In this document: one piece after another, positions 1 through 9,028 of the stretch | Layout: the number at the start of each line of letters is the position of its first letter | Position numbering within the stretch: position 1 is the first letter of the stretch | Source: JAHEDH01 sp963745865 | Lineage (GTDB): Bacteria > Actinomycetota > Acidimicrobiia > Spongiisociales > ZC4RG35 | DNA length: 64,000 nucleotides | Reading direction: 5' to 3' | Assembly: GCA_963745865.1 (NCBI GenBank) | Contig: CAVUYZ010000013.1 | Span: 52,585 to 116,584, forward strand | The notes under the pieces: model-generated | Told to the model about the DNA's origin: nothing | Database searches by the model: none | What the model saw: only the letters and a program-made list of their open reading frames with translations | Made by a program: the position numbers and the translations under genes

Positions 1-979
1 ACGTTCGGGCTCGGCCTGCTCAACAAACACCTGATCGGTTTGTTTGCGGTGGCAGTGCTGATCGCCGTGCTCGCCACCCCACAACGACGCCTGCTCGCCA
101 GTCGCTGGCCCTGGTTCGGAGTCGGGATCGCGGTGACCCTGGCCGCTCCCAACCTCGCCTGGCAGCTGGCGAATGGCTTTCCGCAACTCGAGATGTCGTC
201 CGCGCTTGGCGAGCAGAAGCGACGGGCCGGTCGCCTTCATTCTCGAACAGGTTGGACTGCTCTCGATCGTGTTGGCCGTCCCCGCCGGCATCGGATTCTG
301 GTTCCTGATCCGCAGGCCCGAGTTCGAGCGCTGGCGGCCGATCGGCATCACCTTCGGCATCCTCTTCGCCTTCTTGCTGTTGGCCGGCGGGAAATCGTAT
401 TACGTCGCTCCGATGTACCCAGTCCTGCTGGCGGCTGGATCAGTGTGGTTCGAGCGGCTTGCAGATCGACGCCGCAGGATGATGGTCGGAGTGACAGCGG
501 TTGGGATCTCGATCGGGCTCTTCATCGCGCTGCCACTGCTCCCGCCATCGTCGATGTCGGTGCTGGACGCCACGGGCGAATTGGGCGAGACGGTCGGATG
601 GCCTGATTTGGTCGAGCAGGTGTCGGCCGTCTACCAGTCCATCCCTTCGGCCGATCGCAACGATGTGGCGATCTTCACGGGCTCCTACGGGGAGGCGGGA
701 GCGATCGACGTGCTCGGCTCCGCCGCCGGGCTACCGAGTGCCGTCAGCGGGCACAACACATATTGGCTCTGGGGCCCACCGAGCGAACATGGCCCCATCA
801 TCGGCGTCGGCGCTATCGGCGATGTTCTCTTGCGTATCTGTTCGGATACCACCGAGGTCGGCAGGATCACCAACCCGTATGGCGTCGAGAACGAGGAGTA
901 CGGCCTGCCGCTGTACCTCTGTCTGAGTCCCGAGGGCCAACTCTCCGACATCTGGGACGAGGTCAAGCACTACAACTGA
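1..979 (+). CDS. GT39/PMT-family membrane glycosyltransferase, C-terminal part (5' end outside window, one frameshift)
   Basis: The reading frame is open from base 1, so the start lies outside the window. The first residues (GLGLLNKH, then a hydrophobic stretch) match the lumenal-loop/membrane pattern of dolichyl-phosphate-mannose-type and ArnT-like transferases. Further hydrophobic segments follow at about 250-300, 340-410 and 490-545, and then a soluble C-terminal domain. The frame changes near 220, where one extra base restores a continuous protein. Such enzymes move a sugar from a polyprenyl-phosphate donor to a protein or lipid at the outer face of the membrane. The acceptor cannot be told from sequence. 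The catalytic N-terminal loop is not in view, so the family call rests on the C-terminal half only. Confidence 0.6.
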
Positions 980-1092
980 GTGCGTCAGCCGGTTGCGATC
1001 CAGCCCGTCGGATCGCTCGTTGCGTACGGCTTCGTCCACATGTGCGGACGGTACACAACCCACCGGGGTCACCGATCCGTACTATCGATGGC

Positions 1093-2280
1093 GTGGATCA
1101 CCTGGTTCTCGCTGACGTCGCCGTGCACTCCGGTGTCGACCTGCAGTCCGTTGCTACGTTCGTGGATGCCGGCATCCTGGTCGAGACCGACTCCGGGGGT
1201 TTCCGGCCTCCCGACATCGCTCGAGCGAGACTGGTGGCGGCATTGATCGAGGCAGGCCTCAGCCTGACAGACCTCTCTGAGGCCATCCAGGATGGCCGGC
1301 TCTCGCTCTCCTACGTCGACCTGCTGATGCCCGACCCCGTTCGGCTCGTTTCGGATCGCCCGATCGAGCGAGAGTGGCTGGCGTTCGGCCCCGCCATCTC
1401 GCCCATCCTCGGGATCCATCGCTCTCCTGGCGAACCGATTCGCGAGGACGACCTGGCGATCCTCGAGCAGGTGTCGGCGGCCATCGATGCGGGAGCACCT
1501 GTCGAGCGAATGGCACAGATCGTTCGGGCGATGGCGCATGCTGCGAGCAAGCTCACCGATCTGCAGAGGGACTTCATCGACGAAGTCCTTCTCGCTCCGG
1601 CCATCGAGCGGACAGGGTCGCCGATGAGAGCGCTGGAGGAGACCTCGGCCACGCGGCTCCGGTATCGGGAGATGGGTCGAGAGCTGACCAGGCTGCTGAT
1701 GGATCGCTTCGTCGATGAGGCGATCTTCAGGAACCTGGTGCAGTTCACCGAGGCCGCGTTGTCGTCGGTCGGCTTGGACGCGTCGGAGAGCGAGCAGACC
1801 GTGGTGTTCGTCGACGTCAGCGACTACACGGGCCGGTCCGAACGAGAGGGAGATGCCGAGTCGGCCCGGCAGGCCGTGCGCCTCACGGATTTCGCCCGTC
1901 GTCTCGCGGCGGAGCACGGCGGTCGCATGGTGAAGTCGCTCGGCGACGGCGCGATGATGCACGCCATCGAACCCCATGCTCGGGCTGGCGATGGCCATGG
2001 CGGCCGTCGAGCTGGCAGAGGCAGAGGGATTGTGGCCGCTTCATGCCGGGGTACACAGCGGACCGATGGTGCGTCGCGGAAGGGGACTTCTTCGGATCGG
2101 CGGTGAACGTGGCTGCCAGAGTTGCCGGGGAGGCGAATCGCGGGCGAGGTTCTCGTGACCGCCCGCGTCGTCGCGGCTCTCGGGGAGAGCGGATATCGGT
2201 TCCTGCCCCTCGGTGAGCGGTCGCTCAGACACGTACATGATCCGGTGGCCCTCTTCCGAGCCGAGCGCCGGCCGACCTGA
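1093..2280 (+). CDS. Class III adenylate/guanylate cyclase with MerR-like N-terminal region (three frameshifts)
   Basis: The probable GTG start is at 1093; no strong ribosome site is visible. Residues 1-75 resemble a MerR-type winged helix (VATFVDAGIL, then GFRPPDIARARLVAALIEAGL). A helical linker follows. The C-terminal third is a class III cyclase catalytic domain: FVDVSDYTG carries the first metal Asp and VKSLGDGAM the second. After the shifts come GDFFGSAVNVAARV and EVLVTARVVAAL, the usual end of the domain. Frame changes near 1975, 2085 and 2145 are each corrected by removing one base; the last lies in a GGG run. The product would make cAMP or cGMP from a nucleoside triphosphate. The N-terminal region could make this an input-gated cyclase or a DNA-binding one, which is inference. 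Confidence 0.75.
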
Positions 2281-2452
2281 ACCTCGCAGCCGGCTGAAGG
2301 CGCGAAACATCTTGAAACATGACGTGATCGGTCGAATCCGGTTCTCGTATGCCGCTATCTCTCTTCCCGGGCCGAAGTTGCCGGGATCTGTCGGGGACGT
2401 ATACTTCCGAGACCCGGGTCCCGTCTGTGAACGGATCCGTGTGAACCCTCCT

Positions 2453-2530
2453 GGGGGCGTGGTGAAGCCTGGAGTTCACGCCGGCCTGTCAAGCCGGAGG
2501 TCGCGGGTTCAAATCCCGTCGCTCCCGCCA
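2453..2530 (+). tRNA. tRNA-Asp (GTC)
   Basis: The cloverleaf can be read directly. The acceptor stem GGGGGCG pairs with CGCTCCC, the discriminator is G (usual for Asp), and CCA is encoded at 2528-2530. The anticodon stem CCGGC/GCCGG encloses loop CTGTCAA with anticodon GTC at 2488-2490. The T arm has the standard GGTTCAAATCC. The gene lies 31 bases upstream of tRNA-Phe and is probably co-transcribed with it. Confidence 0.95.
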
Positions 2531-2561
2531 TCTCTCTGACCATACGGATGAGAGGTGTATT

Positions 2562-2634
2562 GGTCAGATAGCTCAGTTGGTAGAGCGCCGCTCTGAAAAA
2601 GCGGAGGTCGACGGATCGACGCCGTCTCTGACCA
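2562..2634 (+). tRNA. tRNA-Phe (GAA)
   Basis: The acceptor stem GGTCAGA pairs with TCTGACC, with discriminator A. The D arm has AGCTCAGTTGGTAGAGC and the anticodon loop CTGAAAA gives GAA. CCA is not encoded (the next bases are CGCC), unlike the adjacent tRNA-Asp. The T loop starts with A (ATCGACG) instead of the usual T, so position 54 looks non-canonical. A base error is possible given how common they are in this window. Confidence 0.92.
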
Positions 2635-2640
2635 CGCCCG

Positions 2641-2676
2641 AAGACCCCCACTCGAGTGGGGGTCTTCTGTTCTTGT
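2641..2676 (+). terminator. Rho-independent-type terminator after the tRNA pair
   Basis: A perfect 26-base palindrome at 2641-2666 (AAGACCCCCACTC and its complement) follows tRNA-Phe by 6 bases. A T-rich stretch, CTGTTCTTG, comes next. Position and shape fit the end of the tRNA transcript. Confidence 0.85.
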
Positions 2677-2824
2677 CAGCCAGGCGGGGCCATATCGCGG
2701 TCAACCTTGACAAGAACGGGATGGGTTCTCAGGTGGCTTTCAGGTTGGCTTCACAACGTCCTCATGTGGGTGGCGGAATCTGTTGGTGTAAGGCCGAGAC
2801 ACCAACAGAGAAGGAGGCCAGCAA

Positions 2825-3335
2825 ATGCGAAAGTCACTCGTAGCCCTCATTGCGGGGGCGCTGATCATCGGAGGCGCCGCCATCGCGACGGCGCAGACCG
2901 ACGATTCGACCACCGACACCCCAGCCGCCCGTCGCACAGATGGAGCGGGGTGAGCATCTCAGTGCGTTCCTCGCCGAGATGGTCGACCAGAGCGTCATCA
3001 CCCAGGAGCAGGCCGACACCCTCACTTCGGAGTTGCAGACGAGGTTCGAGGCACGTCGCGCCGACAGGGAAGAGCATCGTGCTCAGTTCGAAGCTGCCTT
3101 CGCCGATGACGAACTCACCGTTCAGGAACTCGAGGACCTCGGGGCGACCCGGATTCTCGATGAGGACGGACCGTTCGCAGAAGCGCTTGCGGATGGCACG
3201 CTGACGAGGGCCGAGTTCGACGCGGTCCACGCCGACATGCCCCAGGGCGGTGGCGGCCACCGTGGCGGCGGCCATGGCGGACCCGGCGGACCCGGTGGGC
3301 CTGGCGGTCCCGGTTTTGGCGGTGGTAACGCCTGA
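2825..3335 (+). CDS. Small secreted protein with Gly-rich C terminus, unknown function (one frameshift)
   Basis: ATG at 2825 follows a strong ribosome site (AGAAGGAGG, 2809-2817). The first 24 residues are a classical signal peptide (MRKSLVALIAGALIIGG, cut after ATA-Q). One extra base near 2915 interrupts the frame. The mature part is a charged helical segment of about 100 residues rich in Glu, Arg and Ala, ending in a Gly/Pro/His tail (GGHRGGGHGGPGG). No family is recognised. It faces the two-component system on the other strand and shares a terminator hairpin with it. A metal- or stress-sensing envelope role would be a guess based on the His/Gly tail. Confidence 0.7.
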
Positions 3336-3363
3336 CAGATCGTCCGCTGTTCTCTCCCTCCGG

Positions 3364-3394
3364 CGGGTGGGTGAACGATTCGTTCACCCACCCG
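3364..3394. terminator. Bidirectional hairpin between convergent genes
   Basis: A perfect 15-base-pair stem (CGGGTGGGTGAACGA and its complement) has a single-base centre at 3379. It lies between the secreted-protein gene (+) and the histidine kinase (-), whose stop codon at 3384-3386 sits inside the hairpin. It can serve both transcripts. Confidence 0.75.
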
Positions 3395-4739
3395 CGTTCG
3401 CGTCGGGTAGTTCGAATCCCACGACTGCACCGCCCTCGGGGTGGTTCTCGGCGCGAACAGTTCCCCCGTGGCCGGTGATCACGTGCTCGACGATCGACAG
3501 TCCCAGTCCGGATCCGGGGTTGGAACGGGCCGCATCGCTTCGGCGGAAGCGCTCGAAGATGAACGGCAGGTCGGCAGGCTCGATGCCCGGCCCGTGATCG
3601 CGTACCGACACCCGATGGCCGGCAACGGTGATCTCGATCGGCTTGGTCGGATCGTTCCACGTGATTGCGTTGGCGAGGATGTTGGAAATGGCCCGCTCGA
3701 CCTGGCCGCGTCGGACCGAGACGACCGAGCCTTCCCCGGAGACGACGACGTCCTGCGGTGTCCGGCTCTCGAAGCGGCGAACCACGGTCCATACGAGGTC
3801 GTCGAGCCGGACGTCGCTCGCCGGCTCGGTCATGCTCTCGGCGTCTCTCGCCAGATCGACCAATTCGATCGCGAGGTTCGAGAGTTCGATGGTCTCGGCG
3901 GCTGCCGCGTCGATGAGGGTTGCGATCTGGTCGTCGGTGAGGTCGCTTCGTCGGCGCTGGAGAGTCTCGAGGTTCGTGCGCAGCGCAGTGAGCGGGGTCC
4001 GGAACTCGTGGCCCGCATCTCCGATCAGACGCTGCTGTTGCTCCCGCGACGCCCGCAAGGACGAGACCATCGCGCCGAATGAGCGCGCCAGGCGACCGAC
4101 CTCGTCTTCCCGGGTCGATTCGATGGAGGTCTCCAGGTCCCGCGTCCGGGCAATCCGCTCAGCCTCTTCCGCCAGGGCTTCGATCGGCGAGACGGTTCTC
4201 GAAGCGAGGATCCAGCCAGTTCCGGCCGCTACGACGATGAGAACAGCGCCGATCAGGAACGATCTGGTCACGACCGCCCTGACGCTTGTGTCGACGATCG
4301 ATGTCGCGACCGCGAGCTGAACCGTGAGTTGGGCGCCTGGGCGCGGAGAGATCTTCCCGACGATCATGCGGAATTGCTCGTCGGAGATCTGCACGGTCTC
4401 GAACACGGGCTCGGTGTCCGCCACAGCAGCCACCTGTCTCACCGTGTCGGTGACCGGAAGTTGGGGCTCGCTTGCGATCAGTACCTGTCCGTCGCTGTCG
4501 ATCACCTGATAGAGGGCGTCCAGATTCACGGGGGACCGTCGTCTGAGCTCGATGAACGGTGAGCGCGGGCCGCCGCCCGGCGGATCCAATCGAGCGAATT
4601 CGAGTCGTTGCCTCAGATCCTGATCGACTCCCTGCCGCAGTTCCTGAACCGTCAGCGCAGCGAACGAGACCAGTGCAATCAACGACACGAAGGCCGTCGC
4701 GCCGCCCAGAGAAAGCGCCCAGCGCCAGCGCAACGTCAC
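3384..4739 (-). CDS. Membrane sensor histidine kinase (MprB-like)
   Basis: This 451-residue protein has two membrane helices (about 8-30 and 160-180) flanking an extracytoplasmic sensor region. HAMP follows (about 180-232), then HisKA with the phospho-acceptor His at about 244 in GDAGHEFRTPLTALR. The HATPase domain has N-box residues (ISNILANAITWN), DHGPGIE and GSGLGLSI. It autophosphorylates and passes phosphate to the regulator encoded just upstream. The two genes overlap by four bases (4736-4739), so they are co-translated. The stimulus is not evident. MprAB/envelope-stress systems of actinobacteria are the closest general type; a thiamine link is possible only because thiBPQ lies upstream on the same strand. 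Confidence 0.92.
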   Translation of the reverse strand: MTLRWRWALSLGGATAFVSLIALVSFAALTVQELRQGVDQDLRQRLEFARLDPPGGGPRSPFIELRRRSPVNLDALYQVIDSDGQVLIASEPQLPVTDTVRQVAAVADTEPVFETVQISDEQFRMIVGKISPRPGAQLTVQLAVATSIVDTSVRAVVTRSFLIGAVLIVVAAGTGWILASRTVSPIEALAEEAERIARTRDLETSIESTREDEVGRLARSFGAMVSSLRASREQQQRLIGDAGHEFRTPLTALRTNLETLQRRRSDLTDDQIATLIDAAAAETIELSNLAIELVDLARDAESMTEPASDVRLDDLVWTVVRRFESRTPQDVVVSGEGSVVSVRRGQVERAISNILANAITWNDPTKPIEITVAGHRVSVRDHGPGIEPADLPFIFERFRRSDAARSNPGSGLGLSIVEHVITGHGGTVRAENHPEGGAVVGFELPDANAGG

Positions 4740-5420
4740 TCGGCCCTCGCCACATAGCCGACGCCGCGGACCGTGTGGATCAGCCTGGGATGGCCCTCCT
4801 CCTCGATCTTCCGTCGGAGATAGCCGATGTACACGTCGAGCGAGTTCGAACTCGTCTCGAAGTCGAAACCCCAGATCCGGTCGAGGATGAGGTCACGTTC
4901 CAGCACGATGTCGGCGTTGAACATCAACAACTCGAGGAGATCGAACTCGGTCTTGGTCAGATGGATCTCCCGATCATCCCGAAAGACGCGCCGCGCCGCC
5001 GGGTCGAGCGTCAGGTCTCCGACGGACAGCTCGTGGCCGACGGCCGAGAGGGCTGTCCGCCTGAGGAGGGCGCGCAGGCGAGCAAGCAACTCGTCGAGCG
5101 AGAAGGGCTTGGAGAGATAGTCGTCAGCGCCGGCATCGAGTCCGGCGACTCGATCGGTCACCTCATGCCGGGCAGTGAGCATCAGGATCGGAGTGGTGAT
5201 GCCCTGCTGACGCATGCTTCTGGCGACGTCGAGTCCGTTCATGCCCGGCATCATCACATCGAGCACGACTGCGTCGAAGGATCGATCCGTGGAGCGTGGT
5301 GAGCGCTCGATCGCCGTCGGCTGCCGTCGATACGTCGTACCCCTCGAATCCGAGTGCACGCGAGAGCGAGTCCCGGATGCCCTGATCGTCGTCGACGATC
5401 AGCAGTCGGCCCCGTTCCAT
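4736..5420 (-). CDS. OmpR-family response regulator (one frameshift)
   Basis: The receiver starts MERGRLLIVDDDQGIRDSL (acidic pocket DDD). It continues, after a one-base shift near 5285, with FDAVVLDVMMPGMNGLDV (phospho-Asp), LTARHE and LSKPF (conserved Lys). The C-terminal winged helix is complete (LTKTEFDLLELL, LDVYIGYLRRKI, HTVRGVGYVA). It is the partner of the downstream kinase gene. Only 53 bases separate it from thiQ on the same strand, so read-through from the thiamine operon is possible. The target promoter is unknown. Confidence 0.92.
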
Positions 5421-5473
5421 GAATGTCAGGGTATCGATGCCGGGCTTCGTCGGATCGGCTTCTCAGCCGATTC

Positions 5474-6175
5474 TCATGTTCCGATGAATCGCCGCACCCA
5501 GTCAGAAGCCGGGTTCCTGCGCAACTCATCGAGCGTGCCGGTCTGGACGATGCGGCCCTCGTTCATCAGCATGACCCGGTCGGCGATCGCGGCGGCCTCG
5601 CCGTGGTCGTGGGTGACGTAGATCGCAGGTGTCTCGTGTTCGGCGAGGAGCTCACGGATCTCGATGATCAGCCGCTCCCGCATCAACCGATCCAGGGATC
5701 CAAGCGGTTCGTCGAACATGATCAGCTGTGGTTCTGGGGCCAGCGTCCTGGCGAGTGCCACCCGTTGGAGTTCGCCGCCGGAGAGTGCCTCGATGGTCCG
5801 GTGGGCTTTGTCGGCCATTCCGACCCATGCCAGCACTTCGTTGACGCGCCGTTCGATCTCGGTCGCGGGAAGGTCCCGCATTTCGAGACCGAATGCGACA
5901 TTGCGGCCGACGGTCCTGTTCGGGAACAGCGCGAAGCTCTGGAACATCAGGCCGAAGTTGCGTCGATGGGTCGGTACCGCCGACAGGTCGGCGCCGTCCC
6001 AACTGATGGTGCCCGAATCCGGCGTCTCGAGACCAGCGATCAGTCGGAGCAGCGTTGACTTTCCGCACCCGGACGGTCCGAGAATGGCGACGGTCTCGGA
6101 ACCGACCGCGAACGAGACGCTGTCGACGGCGAGGGTCGACTGAAAACGCTTCGAGATTCCTTCGACGACGAGCAT
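5474..6175 (-). CDS. thiQ: Thiamine ABC transporter ATP-binding protein
   Basis: This 233-residue ABC ATPase has Walker A GPSGCGKST (33-41), Q-loop MFQSFALFPN, signature LSGGELQRVAL, Walker B LIMFDEP and switch His in VTHDHGEA. The ATG overlaps the stop of the permease gene (TGATG). It energises the ThiBP importer. The thiamine assignment comes from the ThiB-like binding protein and the TPP riboswitch at the head of the operon. Taken alone, the subunit also resembles iron- or sulfate-type ATPases. Confidence 0.88.
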   Translation of the reverse strand: MLVVEGISKRFQSTLAVDSVSFAVGSETVAILGPSGCGKSTLLRLIAGLETPDSGTISWDGADLSAVPTHRRNFGLMFQSFALFPNRTVGRNVAFGLEMRDLPATEIERRVNEVLAWVGMADKAHRTIEALSGGELQRVALARTLAPEPQLIMFDEPLGSLDRLMRERLIIEIRELLAEHETPAIYVTHDHGEAAAIADRVMLMNEGRIVQTGTLDELRRNPASDWVRRFIGT

Positions 6176-7731
6176 CAGAACGTCCCCAGTTCGCCGGCGC
6201 GCAACCGGTCGATGGACAGGATGAGGAGCGTTGTCAGGATCATCAAGATCACGGACAGGGCCATCGCCGCTCCGTATGTGGCTCCACCCGGCCTGCCGAG
6301 CAACCCGAAGATGAGCGTGGGGATGGTGGCGCTCCCGGGTCGGACGATGAACGCCGTCGCTCCGAACTCGCCGAGCGAGACTGCTGCGGCGAATCCGGTC
6401 CCGATCATCATCGCTCGGGCGGTGAGCGGGAGATCGACATGGCGCCACACCTGGCGCGGGGCCGCTCCGAGGATCGCGGCCGCCTCGCGGATATCTTGCC
6501 GGATCGCTCGCAAGGTGGGGAGTGTGGCGCGCACGACGAACGGCACCGCGACCAGCGCATGGGCCAGCGGTACGAGTGCGATCGTCCCGCGGAGATCGAT
6601 CGGTCGATCGAGCGCGATCAGGAACCCGAGACCCACCGTCACCGCCGATGTGCCGAGTGGGAGCATCAACACCGTGTCGAACGCGGCTGCCGATCTGGTC
6701 GGTCCACGGGCGATGACGGTCGCGGCCGAGATCCCGACGATCGTGGCGATCGTGGCGCCGGCGAGAGCGAACCCGAGCGAGTTGCGAATCGCCTCGAGCG
6801 GGGCAACCGCCACCGGGCCGGGATCGATCAGGAACTTCCATCCAGCGCCTCCAGCAGACAGCGAGCGCGCCACCAGGACACCCAACGGGGTGATCACGGC
6901 TCCGAGCGTGAAGACGACCGTCGCCCAGACGGCGGTTCGTTGGCGCAAGGTCTCGGCCGGGCGAAGAACCCGATGCTCGGCCACCAAGTTGAGGGCGGTG
7001 CTCTGCTCTCGCTGGTACCGCGAGTAGACCCACAGGGCGGCACTGACTCCGACCAGCTGCACGAGTGCCAGCGTTCCTGCGGTTCCCAGGTCGAGGAACG
7101 TCGTGACCTCCTGATAGATCTGTACCTCGATCGTGCGGTAGGCCAACCCTCCGACGATGAGGACGACGCCGAACGAGGTGAACGTGAACAGGAACACGAT
7201 CGACATGGCCGCAGCGATCGACGGGCCGAGTACCGGAAGTGTGACCTTGAGGAAGGCGCGCCACGGACCGGCGCCGAGCACCCGAGCAGCGCCGACGATG
7301 GACGGGTCGAGCCTCGACCAGACGCCGCCGACGGTCCGCACGACAACGGCAAGGTTGAAGAACACGTGTGCTCCGAGGATCGCCCAGATGTTTCCTCGTA
7401 GCCCGAGAGCGACGAAGGCCGAGCCGACTACCACCGTTGGGAGCACGAACGGGACGGTGACGAGCGCGCGGACCAGCTCACGACCGCGGAACGAGTAGCG
7501 GGACAGAACGGCGGTCAGCGGCATTGCTGCAATCACGGTGAGGACGGTGGAGGCGGCTGCCTGCCACACGGTGAACCAGATCGCACTGCGCACCCGCTGG
7601 GAGGCGAACACGTCGACGAAGCCCTCGCCGAGTGACAGCAGCAGGATTCGGGTCACCGGATAGATGAACAGATATCCGATGAACAGCGTGGGGAGTGCGG
7701 CGAGCGCCAGCCTGCCCCGGGTGGTGGTCAC
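6175..7731 (-). CDS. thiP: Thiamine ABC transporter permease, two-domain
   Basis: About 518 residues with some 12 membrane helices. Two copies of the permease EAA signature are present (VGAARVLGAGPWRAFLKVTLP in the first half and EAAAILGAAPRQVWRHVDLP in the second), which marks the fused FbpB/ThiP type. GTG at 7731 overlaps the thiB stop (GTGA) and is preferred to an upstream ATG at 7755 lying inside thiB. The protein forms the membrane channel with ThiQ, and the operon order is B-P-Q. Confidence 0.87.
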   Translation of the reverse strand: MTTTRGRLALAALPTLFIGYLFIYPVTRILLLSLGEGFVDVFASQRVRSAIWFTVWQAAASTVLTVIAAMPLTAVLSRYSFRGRELVRALVTVPFVLPTVVVGSAFVALGLRGNIWAILGAHVFFNLAVVVRTVGGVWSRLDPSIVGAARVLGAGPWRAFLKVTLPVLGPSIAAAMSIVFLFTFTSFGVVLIVGGLAYRTIEVQIYQEVTTFLDLGTAGTLALVQLVGVSAALWVYSRYQREQSTALNLVAEHRVLRPAETLRQRTAVWATVVFTLGAVITPLGVLVARSLSAGGAGWKFLIDPGPVAVAPLEAIRNSLGFALAGATIATIVGISAATVIARGPTRSAAAFDTVLMLPLGTSAVTVGLGFLIALDRPIDLRGTIALVPLAHALVAVPFVVRATLPTLRAIRQDIREAAAILGAAPRQVWRHVDLPLTARAMMIGTGFAAAVSLGEFGATAFIVRPGSATIPTLIFGLLGRPGGATYGAAMALSVILMILTTLLILSIDRLRAGELGTF

Positions 7732-8832
7732 GACCCGAGCACGATGTCTGTCCACTCATCGATCCATCGCTCCCGGTTCTGCTCGACCGAGTCGGGGTCG
7801 AGCGACAGCGGGGATGCCGGGATGATGGTGTGATCGGAGAACTCCGCCGGCAGTTCCACCGTCTCGTTCGCCGGGAACACGAACCATGTGAGGGGGATCT
7901 CAGCCTGGAACCCGGGACTGAGCATGAAGTCGATCAGCCGGCCCGCTGCCTCGGGATAGTCGGTTCCGGCGAGGATGGCAGCGAACTCGATCTGCCGGTA
8001 GCACCCCTCGTCGATCACGGCGGTCGGGGCTTCGGTGGTGGGCTCCTCGGCGAAGATCACCTCGGCAGGCGGTGACGAGGCGTACGACACGACGAGCGGA
8101 TAGTCGCCACCCCAGTGGGAGAACTCCGAGTAGTAGGCGGTGTCCCAATCGCTCACGACGTGAACGTCGTTGGCAACGAGGTCCCGCCAGTAGTCCTGCC
8201 AGCCGTCCTCCCCGAACGTGGCGATCGTTGCGAACAGGAAGGCCAGGCCAGGAGACGAGGTCGCAGGGCTCTCGACCACCAGTTGGCCGGCAAAGGCCGG
8301 GTTGGTCAACTGTTCGAGGTTCAGTGGCGGGGCGGAGCCGTCGAATGCCGAAATGTCGTAGTTGAGGCACACGTCGCCGAAGTCGATCGGCGTCACGCGC
8401 CCGTCCGGATCGAGTTGCAATGCCTCGGGGACATCGCTCAGCAGCTCGGATTGGTGGGGAGCGAAGATCTCGGCCCCGAGCGCCCGGGAGAGGAAGGTGT
8501 CGTCGATTCCGAACAGCACATCCGCCAGCGGATTGCCGGCCGTCAGGATCGCCTGGTTGACCATCGACCCGGCGTCTCCGGCCGGCAGCACCTCGACATC
8601 GATGCCCGTCTGCTCGGTGAATGCCGCTGAATGTCTCGTCGGTGACGCCGCCGGCGAACGAGTCGTGGGAGATGATGGTGAGCGTCTCCGGATCTTCATT
8701 GGGCGCGATGGTCGTTGTCGTCGGTTGGGCCACGTCGGTGGCGGGCCGTGTCGTGGTGGTGGTTGCACCGTCGGCGCATGCTGAGGTCAGCAACCCGACG
8801 GCAAGTACCAGTGCGATCGTCCTGTTGGACAT
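7728..8832 (-). CDS. thiB: Thiamine-binding lipoprotein (one frameshift)
   Basis: ATG at 8832 starts a lipoprotein signal (lipobox LTSAC, Cys19). A Thr-rich linker and an extracellular solute-binding domain follow (LTIISHDSFAGG, then FTEQTGIDVEVLPAGDAGSM). GDYPLVVSYASSPPAEV is close to the ThiB/TbpA motif VLSYTTSPAYH. One extra G near 8630 breaks the frame. The TPP riboswitch immediately upstream makes thiamine (or its phosphates or precursors) the likely ligand. Tethered outside the membrane, it delivers substrate to ThiP. Confidence 0.88.
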
Positions 8833-8880
8833 AGGTCAGCTCCTTGTCTTGCTCGTCGGGAGCGGCGGGGAGAGCTGAGT

Positions 8881-8985
8881 ACTTCCTGTATCGGCATTAC
8901 CCGTCTCAGGTACGTACGGTCGGAATCTGGGAAGATTCCCTCTCAGCCCGGTCTCACCGAGCTCCCGTGTCTCCCCGAGCGTAGG
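8881..8985 (-). promoter_or_regulatory. TPP riboswitch (THI element)
   Basis: On the minus strand the leader of thiB contains the conserved THI-box blocks in order: GCTCGGGGAG, GGGCTGAGAGGGA (8941-8947 holds the complement of GCTGAGA), ACCTGAGACGGGTAATGCCG (8892-8910) and a closing GGAAGT. These are the P2/J2-3 and P4/P5 signatures of the TPP aptamer. It sits about 50 bases before the thiB start. Thiamine pyrophosphate binding is expected to switch off the transporter operon. Confidence 0.93.
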
Positions 8986-9028
8986 TGGAGCGGCGGACAA
9001 ACGCGTCGATCCGGCGAACCGGGGTGTG

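Noticed and set aside
6055..7401. Long open frame of 448 codons opposite the thiP gene
   Set aside because: It is Arg/Asp/Gly-rich with no domain and mirrors codon bias of the permease on the other strand. It is a shadow typical of GC-rich DNA.
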